This document shows, piece by piece, positions 26,532 to 36,283 of a stretch of DNA of 43,280 nucleotides. Origin of the DNA: Gammaproteobacteria bacterium (GTDB taxonomy: Bacteria > Pseudomonadota > Gammaproteobacteria > Arenicellales > Poriferihabitantaceae); NCBI GenBank assembly GCA_030590945.1, contig JAUVBY010000008.1, positions 1-43,280 of the forward strand, in the 5' to 3' direction. Under the pieces are notes generated by a model. The model saw nothing but the letters and a program-made list of their open reading frames with translations, searched no databases and was not told the DNA's origin. Made by a program: the position numbers and the translations under genes. Each line of letters opens with the position of its first letter. The stretch's first letter is position 1.

Positions 26532-28328
26532 ATGTTTTTTATAAAGACTAAAATTTTACCGGCCGGTAAACCTAAATCAGGCTGGTTCATCGCGAGCCTG
26601 GCATCACTTTTTGTTGTTTTGAGCGCGTGTTCCACACTGGAACCCGTTCCGAATAACGATGCGCAAGCGGCTGCAGATACGCAAGAGCCTCCCGGACAAT
26701 CTTCTTCTGAGGCCATGCCGGCGCCCGGGCAAAATGAGGGGCTGACCGCAGATCTGCTGTATGATTTATTGCTTTCAAACCTCGCTTTTCAAGAAGGCGA
26801 GCTGGAGATTGCTGCACAGGCGCTGATTCGTGCGGCACGCCAGACCGATGATTCTATTGTGATTGCGCGCGCGGTACGCATGGCCGTACACAATAAAAGT
26901 TATGCTGAGGCTGTTGAGCTGGGGCAACGCTGGGTCCGTATGGAGCCACAAAATTATCAAGCCGGCATCATTACCTCTCTGGCTGCCGTCATGAACCAGC
27001 AGCCTGGTATCGCCGAGGGTTTGTTGAACGCGATACTGGAGGTATCCGGAGATAGCATGGGCCTGCGATTTGGGCAAATCGGAGAAACGTTTTTGCAGTA
27101 CGCAGAAGGCCGGACGGCTCAGGATGTATTGTCAAACGTGGCAAATAAGTACCCTGAGTCATCAGAGGCCTGGTTGATCTTTGCCGGCATGGCGCAAAAA
27201 AACAGAGATTTCCCGGCTATGGAACTAGCACTGGACAGGCTTTTATCGCTTGAACCCGGCAGTGAAAAAGCAGCGGCCTATAAATTGCTGGCGCTGGCAG
27301 GTGATCAGGCTGCTCAAACCGCATTTTCAATGCAATTTTTGAAAGACTACCCCGATGCCAATGAATTTCGGCTGCAATATGCGCGCCTGTTACTGCGCCT
27401 TAATGACGAGCCGGCGGCGCTTGATCAGCTGTTGGTTTTGCTTGAGCATAAGCCGAAAAATGCCGAGACCTTAAACCTGGTAGCATTGTTGTATCAGGCG
27501 CGGGAGGATTACGAGCGCGCATCCGGGTATTTTGCGTTGAAATTAAAAGAGGTACCAGGCGATGATAGAAGCCGCCTGTACCTGGCCCATGCATTGCAGG
27601 AGCTAGAACGCTATGACGATGCAAAAGTAAGGTTGGCTGAAATCCGCGACCCGAGCCAGAAATTTGCGGCTGAGCGCCAGATGTCGCGACTCATCGAGCA
27701 GGCTGATGGAGTAGAGCCGGCATTGATTTACCTGCAAAATTTGAGCAGCGAAAGCGAGGCACAGTTGACTCAGCTGATTATTGATCGCGAATTGATGTTA
27801 CAACGCGCAGATCGTTTCGATGAAGCCTACGCTTTGATCAATCAGACATTGGAACAACATCCGGATAACGACACGCTGCGCTATCACCGCGCATTAATTC
27901 TGGTTGAACGTGAGGATTTTGAAGGGCATGAGGCTGATATGCGTGTGTTGCTGTTGCGCAGACCTGAAAACGCACACTACAATAACACGCTGGGGTATTC
28001 GTTGCTTATCATGTCTGATCGTCTGGATGAAGCGACAGAGCTAATTAACACCGCGTTTGAATTGCAGGCGCAAGACCCGTATATTCTAGATAGTAAGGGG
28101 TGGCTTGAATACAAGTTAGGCAATCTGGATTCTGCGCTGGTTTATCTGCATGATGCGTATTCTCTGGATCAGGATGCCGAAATTGCGGCTCATATCGGAG
28201 AGGTGTACTGGATGCAGGGTGATCAGAAGAAAGCGCGGGAATTCTGGCAAAAAGGCGATACAATCGATGCAGATAATAAAGCTTTACAGAATACCAAGGC
28301 CCGATTTTTAGACTTGGAATTAAACTAG
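26532..28328 (+). CDS. TPR-repeat lipoprotein
   Basis: The 598-residue protein starts with a basic and hydrophobic stretch ending in the lipobox LSAC (C33), so it should be lipidated. A Ser/Pro/Gln-rich linker (about 34-75) is followed by tetratricopeptide repeats across most of the protein, for example ETLNLVALLYQAREDYERAS, PYILDSKGWLEYKLGNLDSA and AHIGEVYWMQGDQKKAREFW. Such proteins are common in gammaproteobacteria and probably act as envelope scaffolds; the partner is unknown. It is 33 bases after fbpC without a clear terminator, but a role in iron uptake is not implied by its sequence. Confidence 0.85.
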   Translation: MFFIKTKILPAGKPKSGWFIASLASLFVVLSACSTLEPVPNNDAQAAADTQEPPGQSSSEAMPAPGQNEGLTADLLYDLLLSNLAFQEGELEIAAQALIRAARQTDDSIVIARAVRMAVHNKSYAEAVELGQRWVRMEPQNYQAGIITSLAAVMNQQPGIAEGLLNAILEVSGDSMGLRFGQIGETFLQYAEGRTAQDVLSNVANKYPESSEAWLIFAGMAQKNRDFPAMELALDRLLSLEPGSEKAAAYKLLALAGDQAAQTAFSMQFLKDYPDANEFRLQYARLLLRLNDEPAALDQLLVLLEHKPKNAETLNLVALLYQAREDYERASGYFALKLKEVPGDDRSRLYLAHALQELERYDDAKVRLAEIRDPSQKFAAERQMSRLIEQADGVEPALIYLQNLSSESEAQLTQLIIDRELMLQRADRFDEAYALINQTLEQHPDNDTLRYHRALILVEREDFEGHEADMRVLLLRRPENAHYNNTLGYSLLIMSDRLDEATELINTAFELQAQDPYILDSKGWLEYKLGNLDSALVYLHDAYSLDQDAEIAAHIGEVYWMQGDQKKAREFWQKGDTIDADNKALQNTKARFLDLELN

Positions 28329-28514
28329 CCCGAATAATTTATGAGTATCACACGTCCTCACTTGCCTATTGATTCCACAGCAACCATAGCAGATGATTTC
28401 AGGCTTCAATCGACGGTACACACGAGTACGGCGCTCAATCAGAAAATACGCTGTGAAAACAATACTCTGCGTGATCATCGCGCGAATTCATGAAACATCC
28501 GGGCTAGAGCCAAA

Positions 28515-29105
28515 ATGCAAAAATTTTACATTAGCGCGCAATCGCTGCTACAAGACTCCTTTTTAATGGGTAAGCAAATACTCGAGAGTGATTTTACGCC
28601 CAATTTTATTGTCGGTGTCTGGCGCGGTGGTACGCCCGTGGGCATAGCGGTACAGGAAATGCTGGCTTTTTTTGGCCAGAAATCGGACCATATTGCAGTC
28701 AGAACCTCGCTCTACAAGGGCATAGACAGTCGTGATGATACCGTTCGAGTGCATGGGCTGGATTATCTGATCACAAACATGAATTTCAACGATAGTTTGC
28801 TGATTGTCGACGATGTATTTGATACCGGGCGCAGTATCGACGCCGTTATTAATACACTAGAATCAAAAATGCGCCGAAATTGCCCATCCCAGATCAGGGT
28901 CGCAACACCCTGGTTTAAGCCGAATAAAAATGCCACATCCCGTATACCCGATTTTTATGTACATGAAACAGATGACTGGTTGGTATTTCCGCACGAACTG
29001 GATGGCTTGAGCGTAGAAGAAATTGGCGCGGATAAGGGTGAGTTAGCGCGCATCCTGGAGTCGGTTGATTGCACAGATAACCCCATGCGAAAGAAATCAC
29101 GATGA
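28515..29105 (+). CDS. phosphoribosyltransferase, hypoxanthine type
   Basis: The 196-residue protein has the type I phosphoribosyltransferase fold, with the PRPP-binding loop LLIVDDVFDTGRSI (95-108), an early FIVGVWRGGTPVGI loop (31-44) and a C-terminal DDWLVFPHELDGL hood that likely contacts the base. It most resembles hypoxanthine/guanine phosphoribosyltransferases of purine salvage. The exact base cannot be fixed from sequence. The last four bases overlap the ATG of a tiny membrane protein (ATGA, 29102-29105). The 186-base gap upstream (28329-28514) holds no convincing gene. Confidence 0.82.
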   Translation: MQKFYISAQSLLQDSFLMGKQILESDFTPNFIVGVWRGGTPVGIAVQEMLAFFGQKSDHIAVRTSLYKGIDSRDDTVRVHGLDYLITNMNFNDSLLIVDDVFDTGRSIDAVINTLESKMRRNCPSQIRVATPWFKPNKNATSRIPDFYVHETDDWLVFPHELDGLSVEEIGADKGELARILESVDCTDNPMRKKSR

Positions 29106-29308
29106 AGATCGTCGACAGGCTCAGCTGGCCGATTGTAATCGTTCTGTGTCTGACGCTCGGCCTCGCGCCGTTTACACCCGAGCCGCATGTGTGGCAAAAA
29201 CTACAAATGTTGTTTTCCGGGACGCTGAAGGCCCCCGTCGATATTTTCGATTTCCTTCTTCACGGCGTACCATGGCTGTTGCTGCTTGTTAAAACAATTC
29301 GCAGATAA
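29102..29308 (+). CDS. small two-helix membrane protein
   Basis: The 68-residue protein has two hydrophobic segments (about 9-25, WPIVIVLCLTLGLAPF, and about 48-64, DFLLHGVPWLLLLVKTI) joined by a polar loop with PEPHVWQKLQMLFSGTLKAP. Very similar short proteins occur in pseudomonads and relatives, where some are labelled RND transporter. That label is not supported by a protein this short, and no function is known to me. The start overlaps the phosphoribosyltransferase stop codon by four bases, and a strong terminator follows, so the two genes form one operon. Confidence 0.78.
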   Translation: MKIVDRLSWPIVIVLCLTLGLAPFTPEPHVWQKLQMLFSGTLKAPVDIFDFLLHGVPWLLLLVKTIRR

Positions 29309-29311
29309 ATA

Positions 29312-29339
29312 AAAAAGGCGGCCTTAAGGCCGCCTTTTT
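29312..29339. terminator. bidirectional terminator between the small membrane gene and adk
   Basis: A perfect 28-base palindrome (AAAAAGGCGGCCTT and its complement) lies 3 bases after one stop codon and 20 bases after the other. The stem is GC-rich and ends in a T-run on both strands, so it can terminate transcription from both sides. Confidence 0.92.
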
Positions 29340-29359
29340 GCAGTCATTTTTTAAACGGC

Positions 29360-30028
<669 letters not shown>

Positions 30029-30246
30029 TTATACTAAGTTAGTTGGATGGTTGAATTATGCGGCCTAAGCCGGGCAAAGGCTATTCAAGTAATTCGATGG
30101 CGGGATATAAAGGACTAGTGCTCCTAAATAAGCCGATTAGCCTCACGGTTCCAAACGCGTGATTCATGATGATTGGGTGCTATCGGTTGCCATTCGTTTG
30201 ATTGCTGGGTAGAGTCAGGCGATAAAACTACAGGACCAGGAGCATC

Positions 30247-31830
30247 ATGAACAACATAGACCCGGCCAACATTCCCACCATAGACAATCTCTGGTCGTTT
30301 ATCGCGACGTCATTTGCCCGGTACAAAAAGAAGACAGCCTGGTTGGTGCGTGAAGGCAAGCAAAAGAAACGCAAAATCAGCTACGGCGATCTTGAAAAAG
30401 CGTCGCTGACGATAGCAGCATTACTGCGCGAAGAGGGTGTAGGTGAAGGTGATGCCGTAGGTGTCACTGCGCCAAATGGACCTGAATGGGCCGCGGCGAC
30501 ACTGGCTGCGTGGAAAGTCGGCGCCATGGTTGCACCGATCCATATCGGTAATAGTGAGGCTGAAATAAAAGCCCAGGTAGAAGCGATTAACCCCAAAGCA
30601 ATGCTGGGTTTCAATACGATTCAGCTAACCGACAATCAACACCTGATTTCATTGGATGCAGATAATGACGCGGTGAAAGCAGAACGCAAAATACCCGCAC
30701 CGGCTAACTCGCAGGCGGTCGCCCTGCTTATTTACACCTCGGGCAGTACGGGTAACCCTAAAATCGTAAAACTATCTCATCAGAATCTCGGCTCCAACGC
30801 TTTATCGGCACTCAACGAATTGTCCGCAGACAGTTCCGACCGGTTTATCTCGCTGTTACCTCTATCGCATGCTATGGGCATACTGGCCACTATGATTTTT
30901 CCGCTGCATGTCGGGGCGAGAATTGTCGTTCCACGGGTTATTGCCGCAAGTGAGATTTTGGCGACCATATCTGAAGAGAGAATTAGTATCGTAGTGGCGG
31001 TACCGCGCCTGTATCGAAATATCATGCTCGGTCTGGATAAAAAATTCAGCGAGGCCGGTGGAGGATTGCGGGCTTATCGGGCGCTATTGGAGAAGTTGCC
31101 GATGTGGTTGCGCGTACGTGCTAATGCTCCTATTCGTAAAAAGCTGGGGGGTACGATTAAATGTTGGGTGAGCGGTGGTTCACACCTGGACGGTAAAATA
31201 ACGGAGTTTTATCATAAACTGGGTATACCGCTTCGACAAGGTTACGGCCTGACAGAAACCTCTCCACTCGTGTGCGTGCAAAAAGAATTTGATGAGGCTT
31301 ACGACAGTGTCGGTAAACCCGTACTCTGGTCAGAAGTTAAAATCGTCAATCCCGATGAAATGGGGCGCGGTGAATTGTATTGCCGTGGCCCTAATCTGAT
31401 GCTGGGTTATGCCGAAGAAGCACAAACCGCCGAATCGGTGATCGACGGCTGGTTCAAAACCGGTGATCTGGCGCGCATTGATTCCCATGGGCGTGTTTTC
31501 TTAACCGGGCGCAGTAAGCGATTAATCGTAACCGACGCCGGAAAGAATGTATACCCGGAAGAACTTGAAACCCTGTTGGAGCGGGATCCGCGCATCAAAG
31601 AGGCCGGGGTGTTGGAGCGTAAGGAGAAACCCGTAGTGGTGATGGCGATGGAGGGTGATGATCCGGTTGAGGTAGCGCGCGATGTGTTAAAAGTGTTTAA
31701 CAATTTTGTATCATCGCACAACCAAATCAAACGTTTTGCGATCGTTGATGAGCTGCCGCGTACACCTTTGGGAAAAATTGCCTTGCAGGACCTGCCGGAA
31801 GTGTTTTCAGAAAACGAGGTAAAGCGGTAG
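30247..31830 (+). CDS. AMP-forming acyl-CoA synthetase family enzyme
   Basis: The 527-residue protein is an adenylate-forming enzyme of the ANL superfamily, which activates a carboxylate as an acyl-AMP and usually passes it to CoA. The phosphate loop YTSGSTGNPKIVK (163-175), the GYGLTETSPLV motif, the GWFKTGDLARID block with its ribose-binding aspartate, and the C-terminal PLGKIALQD lysine are all present. Its length and organisation resemble medium- or long-chain fatty-acid ligases, but the substrate is not evident. A strong AGGAG ribosome site precedes the ATG. It converges with glmS. Confidence 0.87.
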   Translation: MNNIDPANIPTIDNLWSFIATSFARYKKKTAWLVREGKQKKRKISYGDLEKASLTIAALLREEGVGEGDAVGVTAPNGPEWAAATLAAWKVGAMVAPIHIGNSEAEIKAQVEAINPKAMLGFNTIQLTDNQHLISLDADNDAVKAERKIPAPANSQAVALLIYTSGSTGNPKIVKLSHQNLGSNALSALNELSADSSDRFISLLPLSHAMGILATMIFPLHVGARIVVPRVIAASEILATISEERISIVVAVPRLYRNIMLGLDKKFSEAGGGLRAYRALLEKLPMWLRVRANAPIRKKLGGTIKCWVSGGSHLDGKITEFYHKLGIPLRQGYGLTETSPLVCVQKEFDEAYDSVGKPVLWSEVKIVNPDEMGRGELYCRGPNLMLGYAEEAQTAESVIDGWFKTGDLARIDSHGRVFLTGRSKRLIVTDAGKNVYPEELETLLERDPRIKEAGVLERKEKPVVVMAMEGDDPVEVARDVLKVFNNFVSSHNQIKRFAIVDELPRTPLGKIALQDLPEVFSENEVKR

Positions 31831-31866
31831 CAGTAGATTCGGCTGGCTGGAAGCGGGATTGCAGGG

Positions 31867-33696
31867 CTATTCTACCGTAACGGATTTCGCCAGATTGCGT
31901 GGTTTGTCGACATCCGTACCCTTGATCAATGCCACATGATAGGCAAGCATTTGCAGCGGAATGGTGAAAACGATCGGTGCGATGATATTGTCGACCCGGC
32001 CAATATTAATAATCTCTACACCGGCGGTTTGATCTATACGCGCCTGATCATCTGCAAACACCAGCATGTGCCCGCCGCGGGCGCGGACTTCTTCAATATT
32101 GGATTTTAACTTTTCCAGCAATCGATTATTGGGCGCAACCGCAATCACCGGCATTTTTTCGTCAACCAGCGCCAGTGGGCCGTGTTTTAGCTCGCCAGCG
32201 GCATAGGCTTCGGCATGAATGTAGGAAATTTCTTTAAGCTTGAGCGCGCCTTCCATTGCAATCGGGTACTGCGTGCCGCGGCCCAGAAACAAAGCGTGCT
32301 CCTTGTCGGCAAACAAGGTCGCCAGCCGGGCGATTTCTTCTTCACGCTTGAGCGTCTCATCGATGATGGACGGTAGTTCGCGTAATTCCTTCACTATTTT
32401 CGTTTCGTCCGCCTGCGTTAAGCGGTGGTGTCTGGTGACCGAAACCACCAGTAGTAGCAGCGATACTAGCTGGGTGGTAAAGGCTTTGGTCGAGGCCACA
32501 CCAATCTCCGGCCCGGCGTGTGTCATGAATACCAGTTCTGACTCGCGTACCAACGTAGATTCGGGTGCATTGCAAATTGTCAGGGTATGCGCGACACCCG
32601 CTTCCCGGGCTATTTTCAGCGCGGCCAGTGTGTCAATGGTTTCGCCCGATTGTGATAAGGTAACCAGCAGCGTGTTATCTGCAATAGTGTGCTTTCGTGA
32701 TCTAAATTCACTGGCAATTTCTACCCGGCAGGCCATGCCGTATTTCTCAAACCAGTATTGTGCAACCAGCCCGGCGTGGTAGGAGGTACCGCAGGCGATA
32801 ATCTGAATGGCCCGGGTTTGTTTGAAAATGGCTTCATCCTGAGCGCCGAAAATACCGGTCAGGACCTGCTGTGCCGCAATCCGACCTTCCAGCGTGTCCG
32901 CAACGGCCTGGGTTTGCTCATGTATTTCCTTGAGCATGTAGTGCCGATATTCGCCCAGATCCGCTGCACCGGCGTGTTGATCGCTGGTAAAAATTTCACG
33001 CTCTACCGTTTCCCCGTCCAGATTACTTATACGCACTCCATCATCATCAATTTCGACCAGCTCGTCATCGTTGATAATATGAAAATCGTGCGTAACGGAT
33101 AACAGGGCGGCCATGTCTGAAGCAATGTAGTGTCCGTCTTCACCCAGGCCGACCACCATAGGAGAGCCCGAGCGGGCGCCGACAATTCGCCGGGGCTCAT
33201 CGCTGCTGATCAGACCAATAGCATACGCTCCTTTGAGCCGTTTAACCGTGGCCCTGACGGCTTCGTACAAATTGCCGGTCTGCTGGTATTGACGATCTAC
33301 TTCGTGCAGAATGACTTCAGTATCCGTTTCAGATTCAAAGTGATATCCCGCTTTGATTAAGCCTTCACGCAGAGACTGGTGGTTTTCGATAATGCCGTTA
33401 TGCACGATCGCCAGCTTGCCCGTCGTAAGATGCGGGTGGGCATTGTTCCGGGTAGGCGCGCCGTGAGTGGCCCATCGGGTATGGGCGATGCCCGCGGTGC
33501 TGGTATTGTTAATACCCGTACCCAGCGCCGCTACCAGATCTGCAATGCGTCCAACGCTGCGGGTTCTTTCAAATCCATCTTCATCCAGCAGGGCAACGCC
33601 TGCGGAATCATAGCCACGATACTCGAGACGCTTTAAGCCCTCTATCAGTAAGGGTAAAACGGGCTGATTTGAGATCGCGCAAACAATGCCACACAT
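31867..33696 (-). CDS. glmS: glutamine--fructose-6-phosphate aminotransferase
   Basis: The 609-residue enzyme makes glucosamine-6-phosphate, the first step of amino-sugar synthesis for peptidoglycan and LPS. The N-terminal glutaminase begins with the nucleophile C2 (MCGIVCAIS) and shows RLEYRGYDSAG and THTRWATHG-type segments. Two SIS sugar-isomerase domains follow (IIACGTSYHAG and LFLGRGTQYPIAMEGALKLKE), and the protein ends in the conserved KSVTVE. The length equals E. coli GlmS (609). It is downstream of glmU on the same strand after 166 bases. The leader shows no feature I can assign to a ribozyme or sRNA target. Confidence 0.97.
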   Translation of the reverse strand: MCGIVCAISNQPVLPLLIEGLKRLEYRGYDSAGVALLDEDGFERTRSVGRIADLVAALGTGINNTSTAGIAHTRWATHGAPTRNNAHPHLTTGKLAIVHNGIIENHQSLREGLIKAGYHFESETDTEVILHEVDRQYQQTGNLYEAVRATVKRLKGAYAIGLISSDEPRRIVGARSGSPMVVGLGEDGHYIASDMAALLSVTHDFHIINDDELVEIDDDGVRISNLDGETVEREIFTSDQHAGAADLGEYRHYMLKEIHEQTQAVADTLEGRIAAQQVLTGIFGAQDEAIFKQTRAIQIIACGTSYHAGLVAQYWFEKYGMACRVEIASEFRSRKHTIADNTLLVTLSQSGETIDTLAALKIAREAGVAHTLTICNAPESTLVRESELVFMTHAGPEIGVASTKAFTTQLVSLLLLVVSVTRHHRLTQADETKIVKELRELPSIIDETLKREEEIARLATLFADKEHALFLGRGTQYPIAMEGALKLKEISYIHAEAYAAGELKHGPLALVDEKMPVIAVAPNNRLLEKLKSNIEEVRARGGHMLVFADDQARIDQTAGVEIINIGRVDNIIAPIVFTIPLQMLAYHVALIKGTDVDKPRNLAKSVTVE

Positions 33697-33862
33697 ATGT
33701 GTACCTCTAATAATTCATGAATGGGCATCTTAAGCCAGAAACGCTCAATCTATGCGTTCCAATCCTTCGCAATAGCCAGCTATTACGTACGGATAGCGCC
33801 TTGATCTTAAACTTTTCTGATCTTAGTCTGGCGCATCCAGAATTAATAGAGGTGCACATGTT

Positions 33863-35242
33863 CTATTCCGCCGGGTCTTTAACCGGCCGCTGCCAGTTAT
33901 TGAGTTGTATCTGCCGGGCGCGGGACAGGCTGAGTTTTCCTGCCGGTGCGTCTTTGGTAATGGTTGAACCCGCGCCGATCGTTGCGCCCGCGCCAATTTC
34001 AACCGGGGCGATCAACTGGCAATCTGAGCCGACGAAAACATCGTCACCGATGATCGTCTGATGTTTGTAGGCGCCATCATAATTACAGGTAATCACCCCT
34101 GCGCCAATATTCACCCTGCGCCCTAGCTTGCTGTCGCCCACGTAAGCGAGATGGTTCACCTTGCTGCCTTCGCCGATTTCACTTTTTTTGATCTCAACAA
34201 AGTTACCAATTTTAGCGCCACTATCCAGGCGTGTATCAGGCCGTATACGAGCAAACGGGCCGACCTGGCATGATGATGCGATGTCTGCGCCATCGACAAT
34301 GCTGTTGGCTTCAATCGTACAATCATCACCCAGAACACTATCACGGATTAATACGTTAGGGCCGATGTTTACGCGATCACCCAGTGTAACCCGACCCTCA
34401 AAGATCGCATTGATATCAATCTGACAATCCCGACCCGTGTTGAGTTTGCCGCGAATATCGATACGATCAGGGTCCGCCAGGCTGACGCCGCTTTCCATCA
34501 GGCGTTCGGCTCGCTGGCGTTGGTAATGTCTTTCCAGTGTTGCCAAATCGCCCCGGCTATTTACGCCACTTACCTGTAAGGTATCTTTGGTAACGAAGGC
34601 GTTGATCGCCTGGTTTTCACGGACGGCCAGCGCGATGATATCCGGCAAATAGTATTCGTTCTGAGCGTTCACATTTTTTACCTGAGACAGCCAGCTTTTA
34701 AGATCGTCTGCTCTGGCGGCCATTACTCCGGTGTTGATTTCCCGGATGGATCGTTGTTTCTCACTGGCGTCTTTATGTTCGATGACGGCGATCGCGGCAT
34801 CTGTTTCGGGGTCTCGTATGATGCGGCCAAACCCGTTGGCATCGGGCAATATTGCGGTGAGAAGATTAACCCCCGATTCGATTTTGCATAGAGGACGCAG
34901 TGTTTCAGGCTGTATCAACGGTACATCTCCCGCTATGATCAGCACGCAGGACGCGGCTTCAATGTGCGGGAGCGCCTGTGCAACCGCATGGCCGGTGCCT
35001 AATTGCTGGTGCTGATTCACCCAGTTTATTTCGGCCCGGGTCAGGTGGCTATCTACGGAGGCACTTACTCGTTCGGACTGATGCCCGATAACGACATGAA
35101 TTTTAGCCGGTTCTAGCGCATCCGCGCAGCGTAGCACATATTCAAGCAGAGATTGGCCTGCCAGAGTATGCAACACCTTGGGCAAATCAGACTTCATCCT
35201 TGAGCCCTGGCCGGCAGCAAGAATTACGATTTCCAGCGTCAT
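33863..35242 (-). CDS. glmU: bifunctional GlmU (GlcNAc-1-P uridyltransferase / GlcN-1-P acetyltransferase)
   Basis: The 459-residue enzyme acetylates glucosamine-1-phosphate and then adds UMP to give UDP-GlcNAc. The N-terminal nucleotidyltransferase has LAAGQGSRMKSDLPKVLH and QHQQLGTGHAVAQALP. The C-terminal half is a left-handed beta-helix of hexapeptide repeats (for example DSGAKIGNFVEIKKSEIGEG), with the acetyltransferase segment VNIGAGVITCNYDGAYKHQT. The length matches E. coli GlmU (456). It sits between bamD (37 bases upstream) and glmS, so the gene order is bamD-glmU-glmS. Confidence 0.97.
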   Translation of the reverse strand: MTLEIVILAAGQGSRMKSDLPKVLHTLAGQSLLEYVLRCADALEPAKIHVVIGHQSERVSASVDSHLTRAEINWVNQHQQLGTGHAVAQALPHIEAASCVLIIAGDVPLIQPETLRPLCKIESGVNLLTAILPDANGFGRIIRDPETDAAIAVIEHKDASEKQRSIREINTGVMAARADDLKSWLSQVKNVNAQNEYYLPDIIALAVRENQAINAFVTKDTLQVSGVNSRGDLATLERHYQRQRAERLMESGVSLADPDRIDIRGKLNTGRDCQIDINAIFEGRVTLGDRVNIGPNVLIRDSVLGDDCTIEANSIVDGADIASSCQVGPFARIRPDTRLDSGAKIGNFVEIKKSEIGEGSKVNHLAYVGDSKLGRRVNIGAGVITCNYDGAYKHQTIIGDDVFVGSDCQLIAPVEIGAGATIGAGSTITKDAPAGKLSLSRARQIQLNNWQRPVKDPAE

Positions 35243-35279
35243 AATGGGTAGTTCAACTCAAATCCAAAAACTTGTTGAC

Positions 35280-36116
35280 CTAAAACAGGCGACCTAACCA
35301 GCCACCAGATGAGTTTATGTTGGCCGTCAAATAATTGCTGTTCGGGAAGTTAAGCGTGAGTATGCGTTGCGTATCCGAAGCAAGATCGCTCATTTGCATT
35401 TGTTGGTAACTCAAGTACATAATGCCGAGTGCATCTTCAATCTCAGGTTTGCCGGCATACTTGCCCAACACCGTTTTTGAACGATTGATGGCGGCAATAT
35501 AAGCACCTCTTGAGTAGTAAAACCGGGCGACATTAATTTGTTGCTCAGCTTGCGCCGCTTCAAGGTAACCAATTCTTTTTTCCGCATCGCTTTTATAACG
35601 ACTGTTTGGAAAGCGCTTAACAATGGTATAAAAAGAATCGAGTGATTTTATGATGGAATCCGGATCCCGATCTGCCAGTGATGAGCGCCCGGTAAGCAGA
35701 CCACGCCAGCTCGATTCTTCCTTAAAGCTGGCCAGACCCTTGATGTAATAGGCGTAATCAACCGAAGGATGGGTAGGATTCAGGGTAATGAATCGATCCG
35801 CTGCCGCAATGGCCAGGCCATCCTGACCCAGTTTATAGTGAGTATAGGCCGTATCCAGTTGCGCCTGTTTGGCGAACCGGCCGTAGGGATATCGCGCCTC
35901 TAACCTTTGCAGCGCGATAATAGCTTTATCCCAGTTTCGCTTTAGCATGGCCTGTTCCGCCTGCCCATAGAGCGCTTCAGCAGAAAGCAACTCGGTGTCG
36001 AGATCGTTTTTAGAGGAAGAGCAACCACTGTTGATCAAAAGGGCCAACAGCATCATAATCATGCTGATTATTCGCAAAGACAGGAGACTGGAATTCATAG
36101 TGTATCTTGATTTCAT
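35280..36116 (-). CDS. bamD: outer membrane assembly lipoprotein BamD
   Basis: The 278-residue lipoprotein is BamD, the essential partner of BamA in inserting beta-barrel proteins. The mature part has the five TPR-like units of the family (AEALYGQAEQAMLKRNWDKA, RYPYGRFAKQAQLDTAYTHY, FNTYVKRFPNS-like FYTIVKRFPNSRYKSDAEKR). The signal peptide ends in INSGC, so C32 should be lipidated. The asparagine at position -3 is atypical of a lipobox (usually leucine). The start could also be the ATG at 36098, which lies closer to the hydrophobic stretch. The gene is divergent from rluD, as in E. coli. Confidence 0.92.
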   Translation of the reverse strand: MKSRYTMNSSLLSLRIISMIMMLLALLINSGCSSSKNDLDTELLSAEALYGQAEQAMLKRNWDKAIIALQRLEARYPYGRFAKQAQLDTAYTHYKLGQDGLAIAAADRFITLNPTHPSVDYAYYIKGLASFKEESSWRGLLTGRSSLADRDPDSIIKSLDSFYTIVKRFPNSRYKSDAEKRIGYLEAAQAEQQINVARFYYSRGAYIAAINRSKTVLGKYAGKPEIEDALGIMYLSYQQMQMSDLASDTQRILTLNFPNSNYLTANINSSGGWLGRLF

Positions 36117-36283
36117 GTGGTGTATTGTACCGCGAATATTTTATCAGGGCGAATCCTGTTATCGAAGCACGATAATTAATTTATCGGGCTAAATTCAGGA
36201 TATCGATCACAAGCCGTAGCGCCGCGCAGATTTTATTCTGCTGGCATCACCTACGGCACGACTATAATTTCAGCTACACGAAT

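Noticed and set aside
28341-28493. 50-codon frame in the gap before the phosphoribosyltransferase gene
   Set aside because: It is polar with no hydrophobic core and no clear ribosome site or family resemblance; the evidence was too weak to list it as a gene.
32240-32782. 180-codon open frame on the plus strand inside glmS
   Set aside because: It is antisense to a complete, strongly conserved glmS, is rich in Ser and Arg, and has no domain or ribosome site.
33697-33862. glmU-glmS spacer as a possible glmS ribozyme or small-RNA target
   Set aside because: No ribozyme core or recognisable base-pairing element could be identified by eye. The ribozyme is a Gram-positive feature.
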